Positions 12,397 to 22,706 of a DNA stretch of 64,000 nt are shown here, piece by piece (position 1 is the first letter of the stretch; each line of letters starts with the position of its first letter). The DNA is from Beta vulgaris subsp. vulgaris (lineage: Eukaryota > Streptophyta > Magnoliopsida > Caryophyllales > Amaranthaceae). Made by a program: the position numbers and the translations under genes. The stretch spans positions 60,270,622 to 60,334,621 of the forward strand of contig NC_079202.1 in assembly GCF_026745355.1 (NCBI RefSeq), written 5' to 3'. The notes under the pieces were generated by a model, which saw only the letters and a list, made by a program, of their open reading frames with translations, ran no database searches and had not been told where the DNA came from.

Positions 12397-14641
12397 TCAC
12401 TCAGTTCCAGCAATTTTCTTCTTCAACGATTCGATGTCTTCTGCTAGTTCTTTTCTGCTAGTCTGAACACGATAAAAGAAGTACTAGCGTCATTTTGCTT
12501 TCAGGACTACAACCAGGTAATGTTCAAAATATAACATCGCGTTATAATATTGATTTCAGTAAACAAACACAGTTTTGATAAGCAAAAATAACAATCTTGA
12601 TTTGTAGATTCAGACTTAATTAGTGACTGCATATGACAAAAACACCAGTAAAGCAGCAAAGAACAGTTGAAGAGAACAGGGAACAAGCCAACAAGGCTTT
12701 ATCATGATTATTTAGTACTTGCATTCTTTGGGTGTAGAAATGAGAAAGCACTTTCGCTTTGGCTCAAAATCTTTTTAATTCCACCGACAGATCTGATTAC
12801 TCAAGAATTTCAGAAACACATAAGAGGCCAGAGGATTTTTTAAAAAATAAGCAACCATCATGATGGCATGCTTTTATGAAATATAATTCCACTATTCCAG
12901 TGCTGCAATATTTGTTTCAAAATCTGTTTGTTAAGATAAGCCTGTTTATATCGGCAGCAAGATGTCAAAGCAGAACCATCCCCCTCTATCAAAAAGGAGA
13001 AAAACGTTGTGCCTATTCTAAAAGAAAGAAATGCACCATACAGCTAAAAATCCATATATAACCAACAGATTTTAGCATGTATATTAATGTTCTCAGAGCC
13101 TCAGTGCATTAAATCAGTATAGTGAAAGCGAAGCCACTGATAAGGATGGGAAAAAATGATGTTAACTTTAGATGGAAGGGAAGGCAGGGTTGAAGATGTT
13201 TATTGGACATAGAAATTAAGAAGAGTTACTAGTTGTTAAAGATAAAAAAAAGTAGGCAGCTTATATAATTACAAACAAACAGGAACTTTACCTTGAAAAG
13301 AAGGTATCGGTAAACAAACCATCCAGTGTATCCAAGCCCAACCAACTCCATGATCTTTGGAAGCTGATAATAACAAAACATGCAAATTATATATCAACAT
13401 ACTTCTCAAACAATTAAAAGAAGAACTTGGCCAGCTTTGTTCTTCAGTTCAACCCTATGATTCAAGTTATCCCAATAAAACCCGGTAATAAGCTCATCGA
13501 TAGTGTATATATAGTGCACCTTATTTTGGCAAGATTTTACAGTCTTTGCTTCCTCTTATTTATGTTCGTTCAGCTGATTCATTCACTAACTTGGCAAATA
13601 CATTTCAGAATCCAGCCAGATGAAGAGAAAGCATCAAATTGGACTAAACATTGCAAGGTATTAATTTTCCAATGTCTCTAAAATCAAGTACTCTTTGAAT
13701 CTATTGAAGATAAATTTTTCATTTGGTTTGTCAGATAAGAAGGCTGTTCAAGTGAAAGGAAAGGGATGCAAATGAAATTATAACTGAAGGAGAATACTCG
13801 TAAAGCAGATACTTTGACCCAATCTAAATACTCTAGTACATAATCAGGCTTCAGGAGATTAGATCCAAGTAGGGGAATAGACATACTGTAGTATAGAAAG
13901 AATCACATACCAGAGGGACTGAATTAATAGCACCAACAATAATAGAGGATAGCCAAATTGCAACTACTGCCCCACCACCATATAGAAGTACTGTGGATTT
14001 ATTTTCAACTTTATCCCACTGCAAAATATGATTAGAAGAAAGGATTAACCTTTTGAACAATCAACAAACAATAAACAAAAGCAGTAGGTGTTATATTAGA
14101 TGTCATTATTTACACTTACTTTCTCTTTCAGGTCACTAATTAATTCACCGGTATCAACTGAGGAGGCCTCGTCTGTTGAGGTAGCCTTGACCTGAAGTGA
14201 AGAAAACCTCCTTGACTCTGCAAAGAGAAAGAAGAAATGGTTTAAGTGGCAGCTACACATAAAAGAAGCCATGCCAGCAGAGTTGGGACATTCTAACAAC
14301 CACGCCATAAGAGAGATAAAAAAAAAACAGTGAATAAAAGTTCTCACAAGAGATAAATGAGCTCAGCTTGGTTTTAATAAGCTTGACATAGCTAGGAATG
14401 AGAATCATGATCTACACATATTTTCACTAATCAAAATTATATGGCTCTCCATACGTGAGCAATTTTTTTACAGCCAAAGAGCATAGCAACAGATCTGAAC
14501 AAAAGCATCTTCCCCATGGTCAAAATTATTTACCCACCTGTTAGTCTGTTACGAACTTACTATATCAACATCACTCATTCTAGAGGGCCTACAAAAACTT
14601 ATTCATCCTCAGTCTAAAGGACAACATCGAAGGAAAATTTT

Positions 14642-14673
<32 letters not shown>

Positions 14674-16466
14674 ACTAGTAAGTGAAATTTCACCAATACT
14701 GTAATAACATAATGGGGATAGGAAGAGATAATTGATTGAATACACTTTTGTTGAAGAAAGAAGAATTTGGAATGGGGATTAAAACGTTAAACAAAAGATA
14801 TTGTTCGGTGGAGGGTGCACATTACTCATTCTAACTATTTCTAAGTTAGAAAGATTTGCTGTTAAATTTCTAGTGCAAGTTTCATTTGAAGGCCCTTTTT
14901 TAAAATATTACCACATTTTCAGAGATGAAATATTTTGGTTCTTGGAACCTAAATGAGTTTAGTGTCTAGCAATTGTTAAAATGTCAGTGGAACCAAGATA
15001 CTCAAGGGCTAAAAATTTGCCAGTAACTTTTCAGATGGTTTTCGTCAAGTGTCAACTTTAGAGGGATTCACACTGTCAAAATCAACCAGCCAACACCTAT
15101 AGAAGGAAGGAGGAATGGAAATTCAAAGCATACTCAAGGAAAGCTGTCAAAATGATACCATGCACGGTAGTTCTTTTGACCAGGAAAGCCACATAGCTAA
15201 GAGAATACGAGATGGAACAAAAGTTGGGCGGATTGGGAAGTAGGAATGCAAGCAAAGGAGATTGGTCAGTCACAGATAGGGCCATAGCCCATAGATGACA
15301 CAGATTCAAGAGCAGGATCATTAATTTGGAGCACATTGCAAGAACGGAGGCACTAGAGCACAACAAGTGAACATAGAAAGACATTCAGCAAACAGATTCA
15401 AATAAAGCTTACTTACAGGCACAATACACTAGTACTAAAATGCATCAGCGGTTAGTTTTTGTTATCATTCCTCTTTAACCACTGTGTTAATTCATGAAGA
15501 TATACTGTTAGATCACCACTTCAATTTAATGTCACAAAGATAACAACCGCCTTACTGACTAGAGGTATGGCAACACATGTTTCAAAAATCCTACACCCTG
15601 CCAATGGTAATGGCAATATCAAAATAAGGAATAGCTAATGTGTTTGTTGAGATAGGAAATCATCACCAATTTCGACAAGCTGGAAAAGTAGCTAAAGTTC
15701 AGTTTTCCGACATTAAACTCAAACTAACACCTAGTCGCCTACATTCAAGCTGCTTAAATACACTCTTTTATTTGAACCTTCTTATATATTGATGTCTAAA
15801 CTCAAACTAACTGATGGTTTTGAAACCAACAAGTTCATATTGGTTTCTGCATATGGTCATCTTGATTAAGTATATAACTCACCATGTTCAACTTCAACCC
15901 TACATTCAAAGCTCAATAGTTCATTACAGCAATATCAGCTGAGGCAAGGATGTGAAAATCTTACTATTTCCCCATAAATAGTGCTAAATTCATAATACTA
16001 AATTCCAACAAATAAATTCATAATTAATTCCTAAAACACATAACTAATTTGGAGGAAAATAACCAAATACACAAAAAAATTACCAATTTTCATCCAATTT
16101 AGAAGCGCAATTACAGTTATCTACAATAGTCAACGCATATAGCTCAAAGACAGTAACTTTAGAATTCAATTTCATCACTTACATCTAAACTAAAAATCAA
16201 ACCCAATTAATCTCATATAAAAACCCAAAACCAAGAATGTTAAACAAGTTCATAAATGCTACAAGTCATCCAGGTGTTCGACAAAATGCCTCAAAGAACA
16301 TACCAGATAAATTGTTGGATAGAATCCTCAAAGATGAAGTAGAGGTACGAGGAGGGAGATAAGGCAACGCTAAAAAGCGCGATGATTGGTTAGCTTGGAC
16401 ACGTGGCAACAACCCAGTTGTTGCAGTGGCCATTGAAGATGATGTTCCTGCATATGCTGCTGCCAT
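12397..16466 (-). CDS. CURT1B: CURVATURE THYLAKOID 1B, chloroplastic
   Basis: Five exons on the minus strand: 16466-16304, 14217-14120, 14018-13911, 13363-13292 and 12462-12397. Phases agree and give 168 residues, close to Arabidopsis CURT1B. Residues 1 to ~60 are Ser/Thr/Ala-rich, a chloroplast transit peptide. The acidic segment DTGELISDLKEKWDKVENK leads into two membrane segments, about 95-118 (VLLYGGGAVVAIWLSSIIVG) and 126-146 (MELVGLGYTGWFVYRYLLF). The tail TSRKELAEDIESLKKKIAGTE is an amphipathic/coiled coil. CURT1 proteins oligomerise at grana margins and curve thylakoid membranes. The sequence from DLKEKW to the C-terminus is very close to Arabidopsis CURT1B (TMP14/PSI-P), which separates it from CURT1A, C and D. 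Intron 1 is about 2.1 kb. Confidence 0.95.
14643..14672. repeat. (CA)n/(TA)n compound microsatellite
   Basis: CA dinucleotides followed by TA dinucleotides, in CURT1B intron 1. A short simple repeat of no apparent function. Confidence 0.85.
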
Positions 16467-16696
16467 TTTTACCCTCCTTCACCAAAAAAAAAGCCCTTTT
16501 TCAGGCTATCTTTTTTTCTCCAGAAAAAAAAAAAGATGGGTGCTTGAAAATGGAAGTGGGAATTCTTGATTTTGCAGAAATTTGATTATTTGAAATTAGG
16601 GTATTGTTGGGTGTTTCTTCAGTTTGGTTTTCCACCATTCGTAGCATATCCATGAGATATTTGCCCTTTTTTTAACGAAGATGGATGGTTGAGTGA

Positions 16697-16702
16697 CACG
16701 TG
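16697..16702. promoter_or_regulatory. G-box (CACGTG) upstream of CURT1B
   Basis: A perfect CACGTG palindrome in the context GACACGTGGAG, about 230 bp upstream of the CURT1B start codon. G-boxes in this position are typical of light-regulated nuclear photosynthesis genes and are bound by bZIP (GBF, HY5) and bHLH (PIF) factors. Function here is inferred from motif and position only. Confidence 0.6.
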
Positions 16703-17314
16703 GAGTGAAGTGGAGTATTGATTGGATGATTTCCTATCTTAAAATCCACGTTTGACTTCTCCTTCACTTAATTAGTGAAGGGTTTTTTAAAGAACAATCC
16801 AAAAAAAAAATGGGTTAATTTTTGAGACAATGAAATGGTTGTGTATGTTTGGTGTTGTTTAGGTGGGTGATCTTTGAACTTTTAAGTGCATCATTGATTC
16901 ATTGTTTTGTATCATTAGGTTGTAAGTCATTATTTATATGAAATTAGAAATGATGGTTTTCTAATATATTTTGAATATTAGAAAAATTGAATGAAACTAT
17001 TGAAAGGCTGAATATTTTAGACAGTTGTGACTCTATTGAATTATAAATAAATCATATATTAAAGCTATCGAGCAAACTTGTAAGATTCTTTCTAGAACCA
17101 AAGTGTAACAACTAGTATAGGTCAAATATGTTGTTCAATGATAAAAAGTTATTTTAAACTGTTTAAATTATTGTATTAAGTATTTAATCAAGTTTGAAAT
17201 TATACCATGTCAACGTCAAAGTGATTTTCAAGAATTATGAATTCATTTACAACATTTAGACTTAAAAGGTTCCTTTCTTACTCTAAGCCAACAAATTAAT
17301 AAATGACAATAAAT

Positions 17315-17897
17315 AACTACTTACTCCCTGAAAAACCTAGCCTCCCCTCTCCTTTTCTCTCTCTAAAACCCTAGCCTCCCTTACCCCTTCTTCATCAATT
17401 AGGGGGCTGCCATGGATGTTTTCATCCATGGTAAGCCCCTTTTTCCCTTTTATTTTCAGTTTTTAGTTCATTTTCTTGTTTTGTTCAATAAATTAGTATC
17501 TCTTTATGAGATTTTCTCAAACCCTTTTATGGGGTTTTTAGTTTCTGTTTTGGAAATCTCCTTCTCCCCTATGGGAGTTGTGAGTATGGTTAGGTATGAG
17601 AAATTATTCTCAAGAATTATGGTTTCACAACTTCTGTAAAATTATGGAAGACTATTGGAGGACGTTCATCCCAAAATTTCCGCATCTGCAGATCGTATGC
17701 CGAACCAGAGCGAACTCACAGATTGCATTGCTTCAGATGAAGATTTTTATTAAGGCAAAATTAAGTCAAATCTGCGATGTTTACATTTCTAGGGTGATAT
17801 GTATTTCTATTAGAATTTTATGTTTTTCAGAAATGACTTGTAAGTGCCGTTTGGCGAAATATTAATGAAATCCCTTTTCTTTTAAAAAAAAATAAAA
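17315..17897 (+). mobile_element. Poly(A)-tailed retroposed insertion (non-autonomous LINE-like)
   Basis: The insertion is 583 bp and flanked by an exact 17-bp direct repeat, AATAAATGACAATAAAT, at 17298-17314 and 17898-17914. It ends in an A-rich tail (17883-17897), so it was integrated by target-primed reverse transcription. The 5' part is pyrimidine-rich with repeated AACCCTAGCCTCCC-like motifs, then a short frame starting MDVFIHGKPLF at 17412. The 3' part resembles a plant L1 3' UTR. No reverse transcriptase is present. A deletion derivative of a LINE or a retroposed cellular transcript would both fit. Confidence 0.7.
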
Positions 17898-18023
17898 AAT
17901 AAATGACAATAAATCTCCTTTTAGTTACGATTGATGAAAATCAAATATAGGAGGGAAAATTGTTGGGAGTTTTTTAAGTGGATATAGCCATATAGGTATA
18001 TACCTCATGTATGTAAGATTTAT

Positions 18024-18175
18024 TTTTTTAATTTTTTTTAAGATAAGGAGAATTTTGTTGCAAAGAAGGGGGAATTGGGAATCCTTCTTGCAAAGGGGTG
18101 AGAAACGAACCTCTCTCACAGGGGTGAAAGGATGGCCTTACAACCACAAAACCACTAGGCCAACATTGATTCTCG
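18024..18175 (-). mobile_element. tRNA-derived SINE
   Basis: On the minus strand the element starts with GGCCTAGTGGTTTTGTGG (box A-like), followed ~45 nt later by GAGGTTCGTTTCTC (box B), and ends in an A/T-rich tail at the plus-strand left side. A near-perfect 13-bp duplication flanks it: ATGTAAGATTTAT at 18011-18023 and ATGTAAGATTCAT at 18176-18188. Confidence 0.75.
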
Positions 18176-18188
18176 ATGTAAGATTCAT

Positions 18189-18974
18189 TATAGTATACAT
18201 TATTGTATGAAGTTTACGGCGATAAATACACATTACCACCGTAAGTTGATATAAGCATGACTTAAACCTAAGCATTGATAGGACACAAGACAATATTATG
18301 CATAGTTAGCCCGTGTCAGATAAAAAAATTGTCATGCCCAATGAATATATGGAGCAATTCTATACATGCTTTTACACAATTAAATTGAACATTTGTGGGA
18401 TAGTTTGCATTTTATGGTGGATTAGTGTTTTTCATGTAGACGTGTCCAATCCATCTTAACGATCTAAATACACTTGACTTATTGTAGAGTTACATATTCT
18501 TGTACCAATTACTAGTATTAGCTCAAACTTGCTTATGGTCATGTCCGAATAAGGTTACTAGAGTCAAATGGTGCTTATACTAATCACGAGGGGACAAAAA
18601 TAATTTTTTTCAGTAGGTAATACATCCACTAGAAATTGATATTAATATAGAGAAATTTAGCTCAACTATAATAAAATGTTATTTTAATAATTTATTTCTT
18701 ATAAGTGAATAACCCTTTAAATTGACGTATTATTCTCCACTTATAAGTAGTAAATCAAAAATTGCCACACCTATACTCGTGGAGTCGTGGTGACGAGATG
18801 AGGTTGCTAGCTACAAGTCTTTTCCTCTTGCCACAATGCTACCTTGACTTGAGGTTGAGGATATATTGTTAGCCACACTGAAGGAATATGCTATGAGAAT
18901 TTTTGCAACAAAAGAAGATGATAACCAGTCATCTATCATAATCACGACAATGATGCTCAAGTTAAATCTTTATA
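18189..18974. other. Intergenic, no gene seen
   Basis: AT-rich sequence between a SINE and a Stowaway-like MITE. I see no exon, RNA gene or clear transposon terminus. Confidence 0.4.
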
Positions 18975-19230
18975 CTCCCTCCGTCCCATAATATAGTGCC
19001 TATTTCATTTTTGGTGGTCAAACTTTAAAATCTTTGACCGAATATTCTCATTTGTATATATAAAAAAACATATTCATGTAGGAACTTGTTAGATTCGTCT
19101 CAATGTGTAGTTTCATAATATCAACTTTTTATATTTTTTATTAATAAGGAATTGAAGATATTAAAGGTCAAAGTTACGTTTTGGAGACCGTGAAAAAAGA
19201 AACAAGCATTATATTATGGGACGGAGGGAG
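18975..19230. mobile_element. Stowaway-like MITE, copy 1
   Basis: The element begins CTCCCTCCGTCCCATAATAT and ends with its near-perfect inverse, ATATTATGGGACGGAGGGAG, flanked by TA on each side. Length is 256 bp with no coding capacity. These are hallmarks of Tc1/mariner-derived Stowaway MITEs. Copies of the same family lie at 23369-23640, 39619-39873 and 40670-40925. Confidence 0.9.
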
Positions 19231-19319
19231 TATGATTATATGAAGCTGTTTTGTGACCAAAATCCACCATACATATACTTGGTGCAAATGAAAATGTAAT
19301 TAGATTATGTTTGGGCCTC

Positions 19320-19760
19320 TTAAATCCAGTTAAGAGTCCCGCGCCAGCTGGCATCGCCACATAAGCATTGTGGGTCCCACTTATCATGACGTGGCTAGCA
19401 GTCTCTTGGACCCCCAAGGGGCCTACAGGAATCATTTCCAGAAAAAACAAGGCCATCAATCCCTAAGAGGCCCTTCCCATCAAAAAGGCCCTCTCCTAGA
19501 AATTCTCACTGCTATAAATATCCCTTGCCCCATCAAGGAAAAGGTATTGAATTATTACCTAACTAACCATAACTTCTCACTCTAGACTCTCTCTCTACCT
19601 CAATCATCAACTGACTTGAGCGTCGGAGGGGCGATCTCGGAACAACCCCGGGGCAGTCTAACGTGTTTTGTAGGATTCCGATGGACAGATAACCAGCTCA
19701 GGAATCGTATTATTGGATTAGGGACCTGCTCAGCACTGATCATTAACCTTAATATCTAGA
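19320..19760 (+). mobile_element. LTR retrotransposon LTR fragment (Ty3/gypsy Tat/Ogre-like)
   Basis: A relatively GC-rich block in AT-rich surroundings. It contains CTATAAATAT at about 19512, followed ~100 bp later by ACTTGAGCGTCGGAGGGG and CCCCGGGGCA motifs, a layout I know from LTRs of plant Tat/Ogre-type Ty3/gypsy elements (TATA box, then R/U5). I could not find clean TG...CA ends or a target duplication, so it is probably a decayed solo LTR. No gag or pol is present. Confidence 0.5.
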
Positions 19761-20450
19761 CAGAAACAGATTATATATACAACATCAAGAAATCTGACCT
19801 GTAAATTTGACTGATTATACTTATGCGAAGTACCAATTCAGGAAGGTACTTCATCTTATAGTGGAAAAGAATATAGTAATATATAGGGAAAATTTAAGTA
19901 GCTCCTCAATAATGTGTTTGTTCAAACAAATTAAACTAATGTAGCTTGGACCTTTGTTATCAAATATAAACTCATCTACGAAATGATTAAAGGCAAATCG
20001 TACATCATCAATATTCTCTTATTCATCACCAATCCATCCATCTACCAAACAAACTTATAATATGTACCAAACTACTTGTATAAATGCATATAATATACTA
20101 GTAAGTAGTAACCACCCACACCCAAACCATAACCTATATATATTAATTTATATATTTCACATAATAATTTGTATTTAGTTTGTAAATTACATCCGTATTC
20201 TTCGCTGACTAACAGTCAAGAAATAAAAACCAAACTTTTTTTGAACAACTCAAAAAAGTTCTCCCTTTTTCTTCTCTGGTGCTGCCAGTCTAGCATAACC
20301 CTTGCTCTACGTAATTATACTATTAGTAATTATTTAGTACAAAACTTAAATTAAGTACTTTTATTTTTCTTAAACTTCTCCTATTTTTCATTACCTTATT
20401 TATCACAAATTTCTCTCTTTCCTTTTTTGTAGCAAAAAAGTTTCCATTTT
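19761..20450. other. Upstream region of the DUF1191 gene
   Basis: AT-rich sequence with no gene; presumed to hold the promoter of the downstream gene. I see no unambiguous regulatory motif. Confidence 0.35.
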
Positions 20451-20671
20451 CATCATATGATACCAACAAAAACTCTGATCACACTTCAAAGTTCTCATCT
20501 TTTTCACATTTGAAAACACATCAAATCAAAATTCCCATCTTCATTTTGATCAAAAACACAGAAATCAGAGATTTTTCAGGGGAAATTTTACAGATTGCAT
20601 CTTTTTTTGGGGAAGATTATGGAGTAATTAAGCATTACTAACCCTGTTTTTTAAGGGATAATAATCCCAGA

Positions 20672-20809
20672 ATGTGGGTAAGTTTCCATGGGTTCAGATT
20701 TCAACATTATAAACTGGTATGCAATTCCTACTATATGGGTGATCATGATCTTAAATTTGTTAAGTTGTTCATCATTTTCATTAGTCATAAAAAATGTTAC
20801 ACACATTAA
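20672..20809 (+). promoter_or_regulatory. Overlapping upstream ORF before the DUF1191 start
   Basis: An ATG 16 nt before the main start opens a 45-codon frame that is out of frame with the main ORF and ends 122 nt inside it. A minimal uORF (ATG-GAG-TAA) also lies at 20619-20627. If both are in the mRNA leader they should reduce initiation at 20688. A GTAAGT at 20677 could alternatively be a splice donor that alters this leader. Confidence 0.45.
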
Positions 20810-21713
20810 TTACCCTACTAATCTAGATGATTATCTCTATAATTACTCTTCAAATTCATTACCTAAAGAACCTCACACAGGTCTTCTATACAACATTTCT
20901 CTCCCAGCTAATTTTTCTGGTATGAAAGTTTCAGTTTTAAGGTTAAGAAGCAGTACTTTATGGTATAAAGGAGCAAATTTTAGTTCTTTTGATTTACCAC
21001 CAAAAACAATCACAAAACCTTATGTTAAAAGATTAGCATTCATGTATGAAAACTTAGGAAATTTGTCATCTCAGTATTTTGATTTACCTGGGTATACAAT
21101 TGTTACCAAAATCATTGGTTTCGCGGTATATAATGCTTCGAGTAGAAGTGGAAAAACGAGCTTAGAAAGGCTGAATGTTACCTTAATAGGAGGGGAAGCA
21201 ATTAAGGTGAAGTTTTCTCTAGGGGAAATTTTATCTAATGTAATGAATAATACTTCAAATAAGCTTAAGAAATGTGTCAGGTTTGATCTATTAAATGGTG
21301 TAGTTGAATTAGCAGATATGTTAAAGCCTAATATATGCATATCACAAGGTGTAGGGCATTTTGCTATAGCAATGCCTAAAGTTAATGATTCGGGTCTGCC
21401 ACCGCCTTCATCTTCAACTTCACCTTCGCCATTGTCATCTTCTATAGGCGAAACAAGGAGGAAAACAGAGAAAAGGATTGCATTATGGGTGTGGTGGGTT
21501 GTAGGATTCGCGGGTGGAATGATTGGTTTAATGTTGTTGGTTTTTTGCATTGTTGTTGGTTACAAATCATTTGTGTCAAGGAAGATTCAAAGAATGGAAA
21601 GAACATCTGAGAAAAGTGAATCTCTTGATGTAAAATGGATTGGAAATAGTAAGCTTCCTTTTGCTCCTGTTACTAGAACTCAAGCTATCCTTGAGAATCA
21701 TTTAGCTCCTTGA
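20688..21713 (+). CDS. DUF1191 family single-pass membrane protein
   Basis: A single uninterrupted coding exon of 341 residues. The N-terminus (residues ~13-31) is hydrophobic and fits a signal peptide. The extracellular part (about 32-235) carries many N-x-S/T sites and includes LRSSTLWYKGANFSSFDLPP and the segment around FAVYNASS, patterns I associate with the plant DUF1191 family. A Ser/Pro-rich linker (~238-252) precedes a membrane helix at ~264-291 and a ~50-residue cytosolic tail ending RTQAILENHLAP. No catalytic motif is visible and function is unknown. A position in the plasma membrane or secretory system is inferred. Start choice: the first ATG that gives the full signal peptide, despite out-of-frame ATGs upstream. 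The antisense frame at 21071-21550 is a shadow. Confidence 0.85.
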   Translation: MGSDFNIINWYAIPTIWVIMILNLLSCSSFSLVIKNVTHINYPTNLDDYLYNYSSNSLPKEPHTGLLYNISLPANFSGMKVSVLRLRSSTLWYKGANFSSFDLPPKTITKPYVKRLAFMYENLGNLSSQYFDLPGYTIVTKIIGFAVYNASSRSGKTSLERLNVTLIGGEAIKVKFSLGEILSNVMNNTSNKLKKCVRFDLLNGVVELADMLKPNICISQGVGHFAIAMPKVNDSGLPPPSSSTSPSPLSSSIGETRRKTEKRIALWVWWVVGFAGGMIGLMLLVFCIVVGYKSFVSRKIQRMERTSEKSESLDVKWIGNSKLPFAPVTRTQAILENHLAP

Positions 21714-22005
21714 AGTTTTGATCCTCAGTTTTTAGTATTCAGATTTTTCTCATTTAAATTTGTTTCTTTTTGTTTATGTTATTTGTTTCTTTAATTAGGA
21801 TATAATTAGCTTTGTTTCATGAGTGTCCAATACTTTTAGTGTGGCAAGTTCTTCATGAGAAACTGTAAATTATTATCTTCTTTTTATTTGTTTTTGGGAG
21901 CTTATATCTTATTATTAGATTGTGATATTCCTTAGGTTCATATTATTATTCAACAAAGATTATTCATATTAACAATGCATTATCATATTCAGTATGTTTT
22001 TTTAT

Positions 22006-22134
22006 CAAGGATGTCTTCGCCTAGTGGTTAAGATTGAGGTGCGTGCTACCTACAATATGTTATAGGTTCAAATCCCCTCTCCCTTTCTTTATACTGCCTT
22101 CGTGGCTCATATGGATTAAAAACATAAGTATTTG
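22006..22134 (+). mobile_element. tRNA-derived SINE, copy 1
   Basis: The 5' end carries a tRNA-like head with box A (TAGTGGTTAAGATTG) and box B (GGTTCAAATCCCC). The body ends in TCGTGGCTCATATGGATTAAAAA. It is flanked by an exact 14-bp duplication, GTATGTTTTTTTAT, at 21992-22005 and 22135-22148. A second copy with the same head and 3' end lies at 25539-25666 on the minus strand. A low-complexity 3' tail and no ORF fit a Pol III retroposon. Confidence 0.85.
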
Positions 22135-22706
22135 GTATGTTTTTTTATTCTATATGGACAAAACCAGCAGCTGGCTTAATGTTCGCGTACAAATGACAAA
22201 AAATGGAAACAAAAACAAAACAGTTTGGTAGAACAGATCCATCATTTCCAGCATAAGTACCTAAGTACTTATCTGGAAAATCAAAAAGAGACAAGCATAT
22301 AATTGTCCACTTAGTCTATTATGACTTTGAAAGTAAAATAATTAAACAAAGTCATGTTGACAAACTTTTTTAACTTCATCAACAATTTCCAAGGACAAAA
22401 CTTAGATATAAGAATTTGTACCAGAAAGATCATCATAATTAACACACTTCTAGTGGATGCCATATATCATGCATGCACCAAATGTATCATATATCTGGCA
22501 AACACTGAATAGTCCTAAAATCACTAAAACACAGCTAATACAACTATTGATCTAGGAGGGAATCATTGCAAATAAGTTAGTATTCAGTTCGTTATCATGT
22601 CAGTTTCTAGTTTTTAGTTTACATATTGGAGCACTAGTTTTAGTTTTTGAAAATCCGAAAACTGATCAAAACAGAAAACGATAACGAACATGCCCTAACA
22701 AATCAA

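Noticed and set aside
17412..17639. 75-residue frame starting MDVFIHG as a host gene
   Set aside because: It lies wholly within the poly(A)-tailed insertion; short and unlike any protein I know, so not annotated separately.
21071..21550. 159-residue minus-strand frame
   Set aside because: Shadow of the DUF1191 coding exon.
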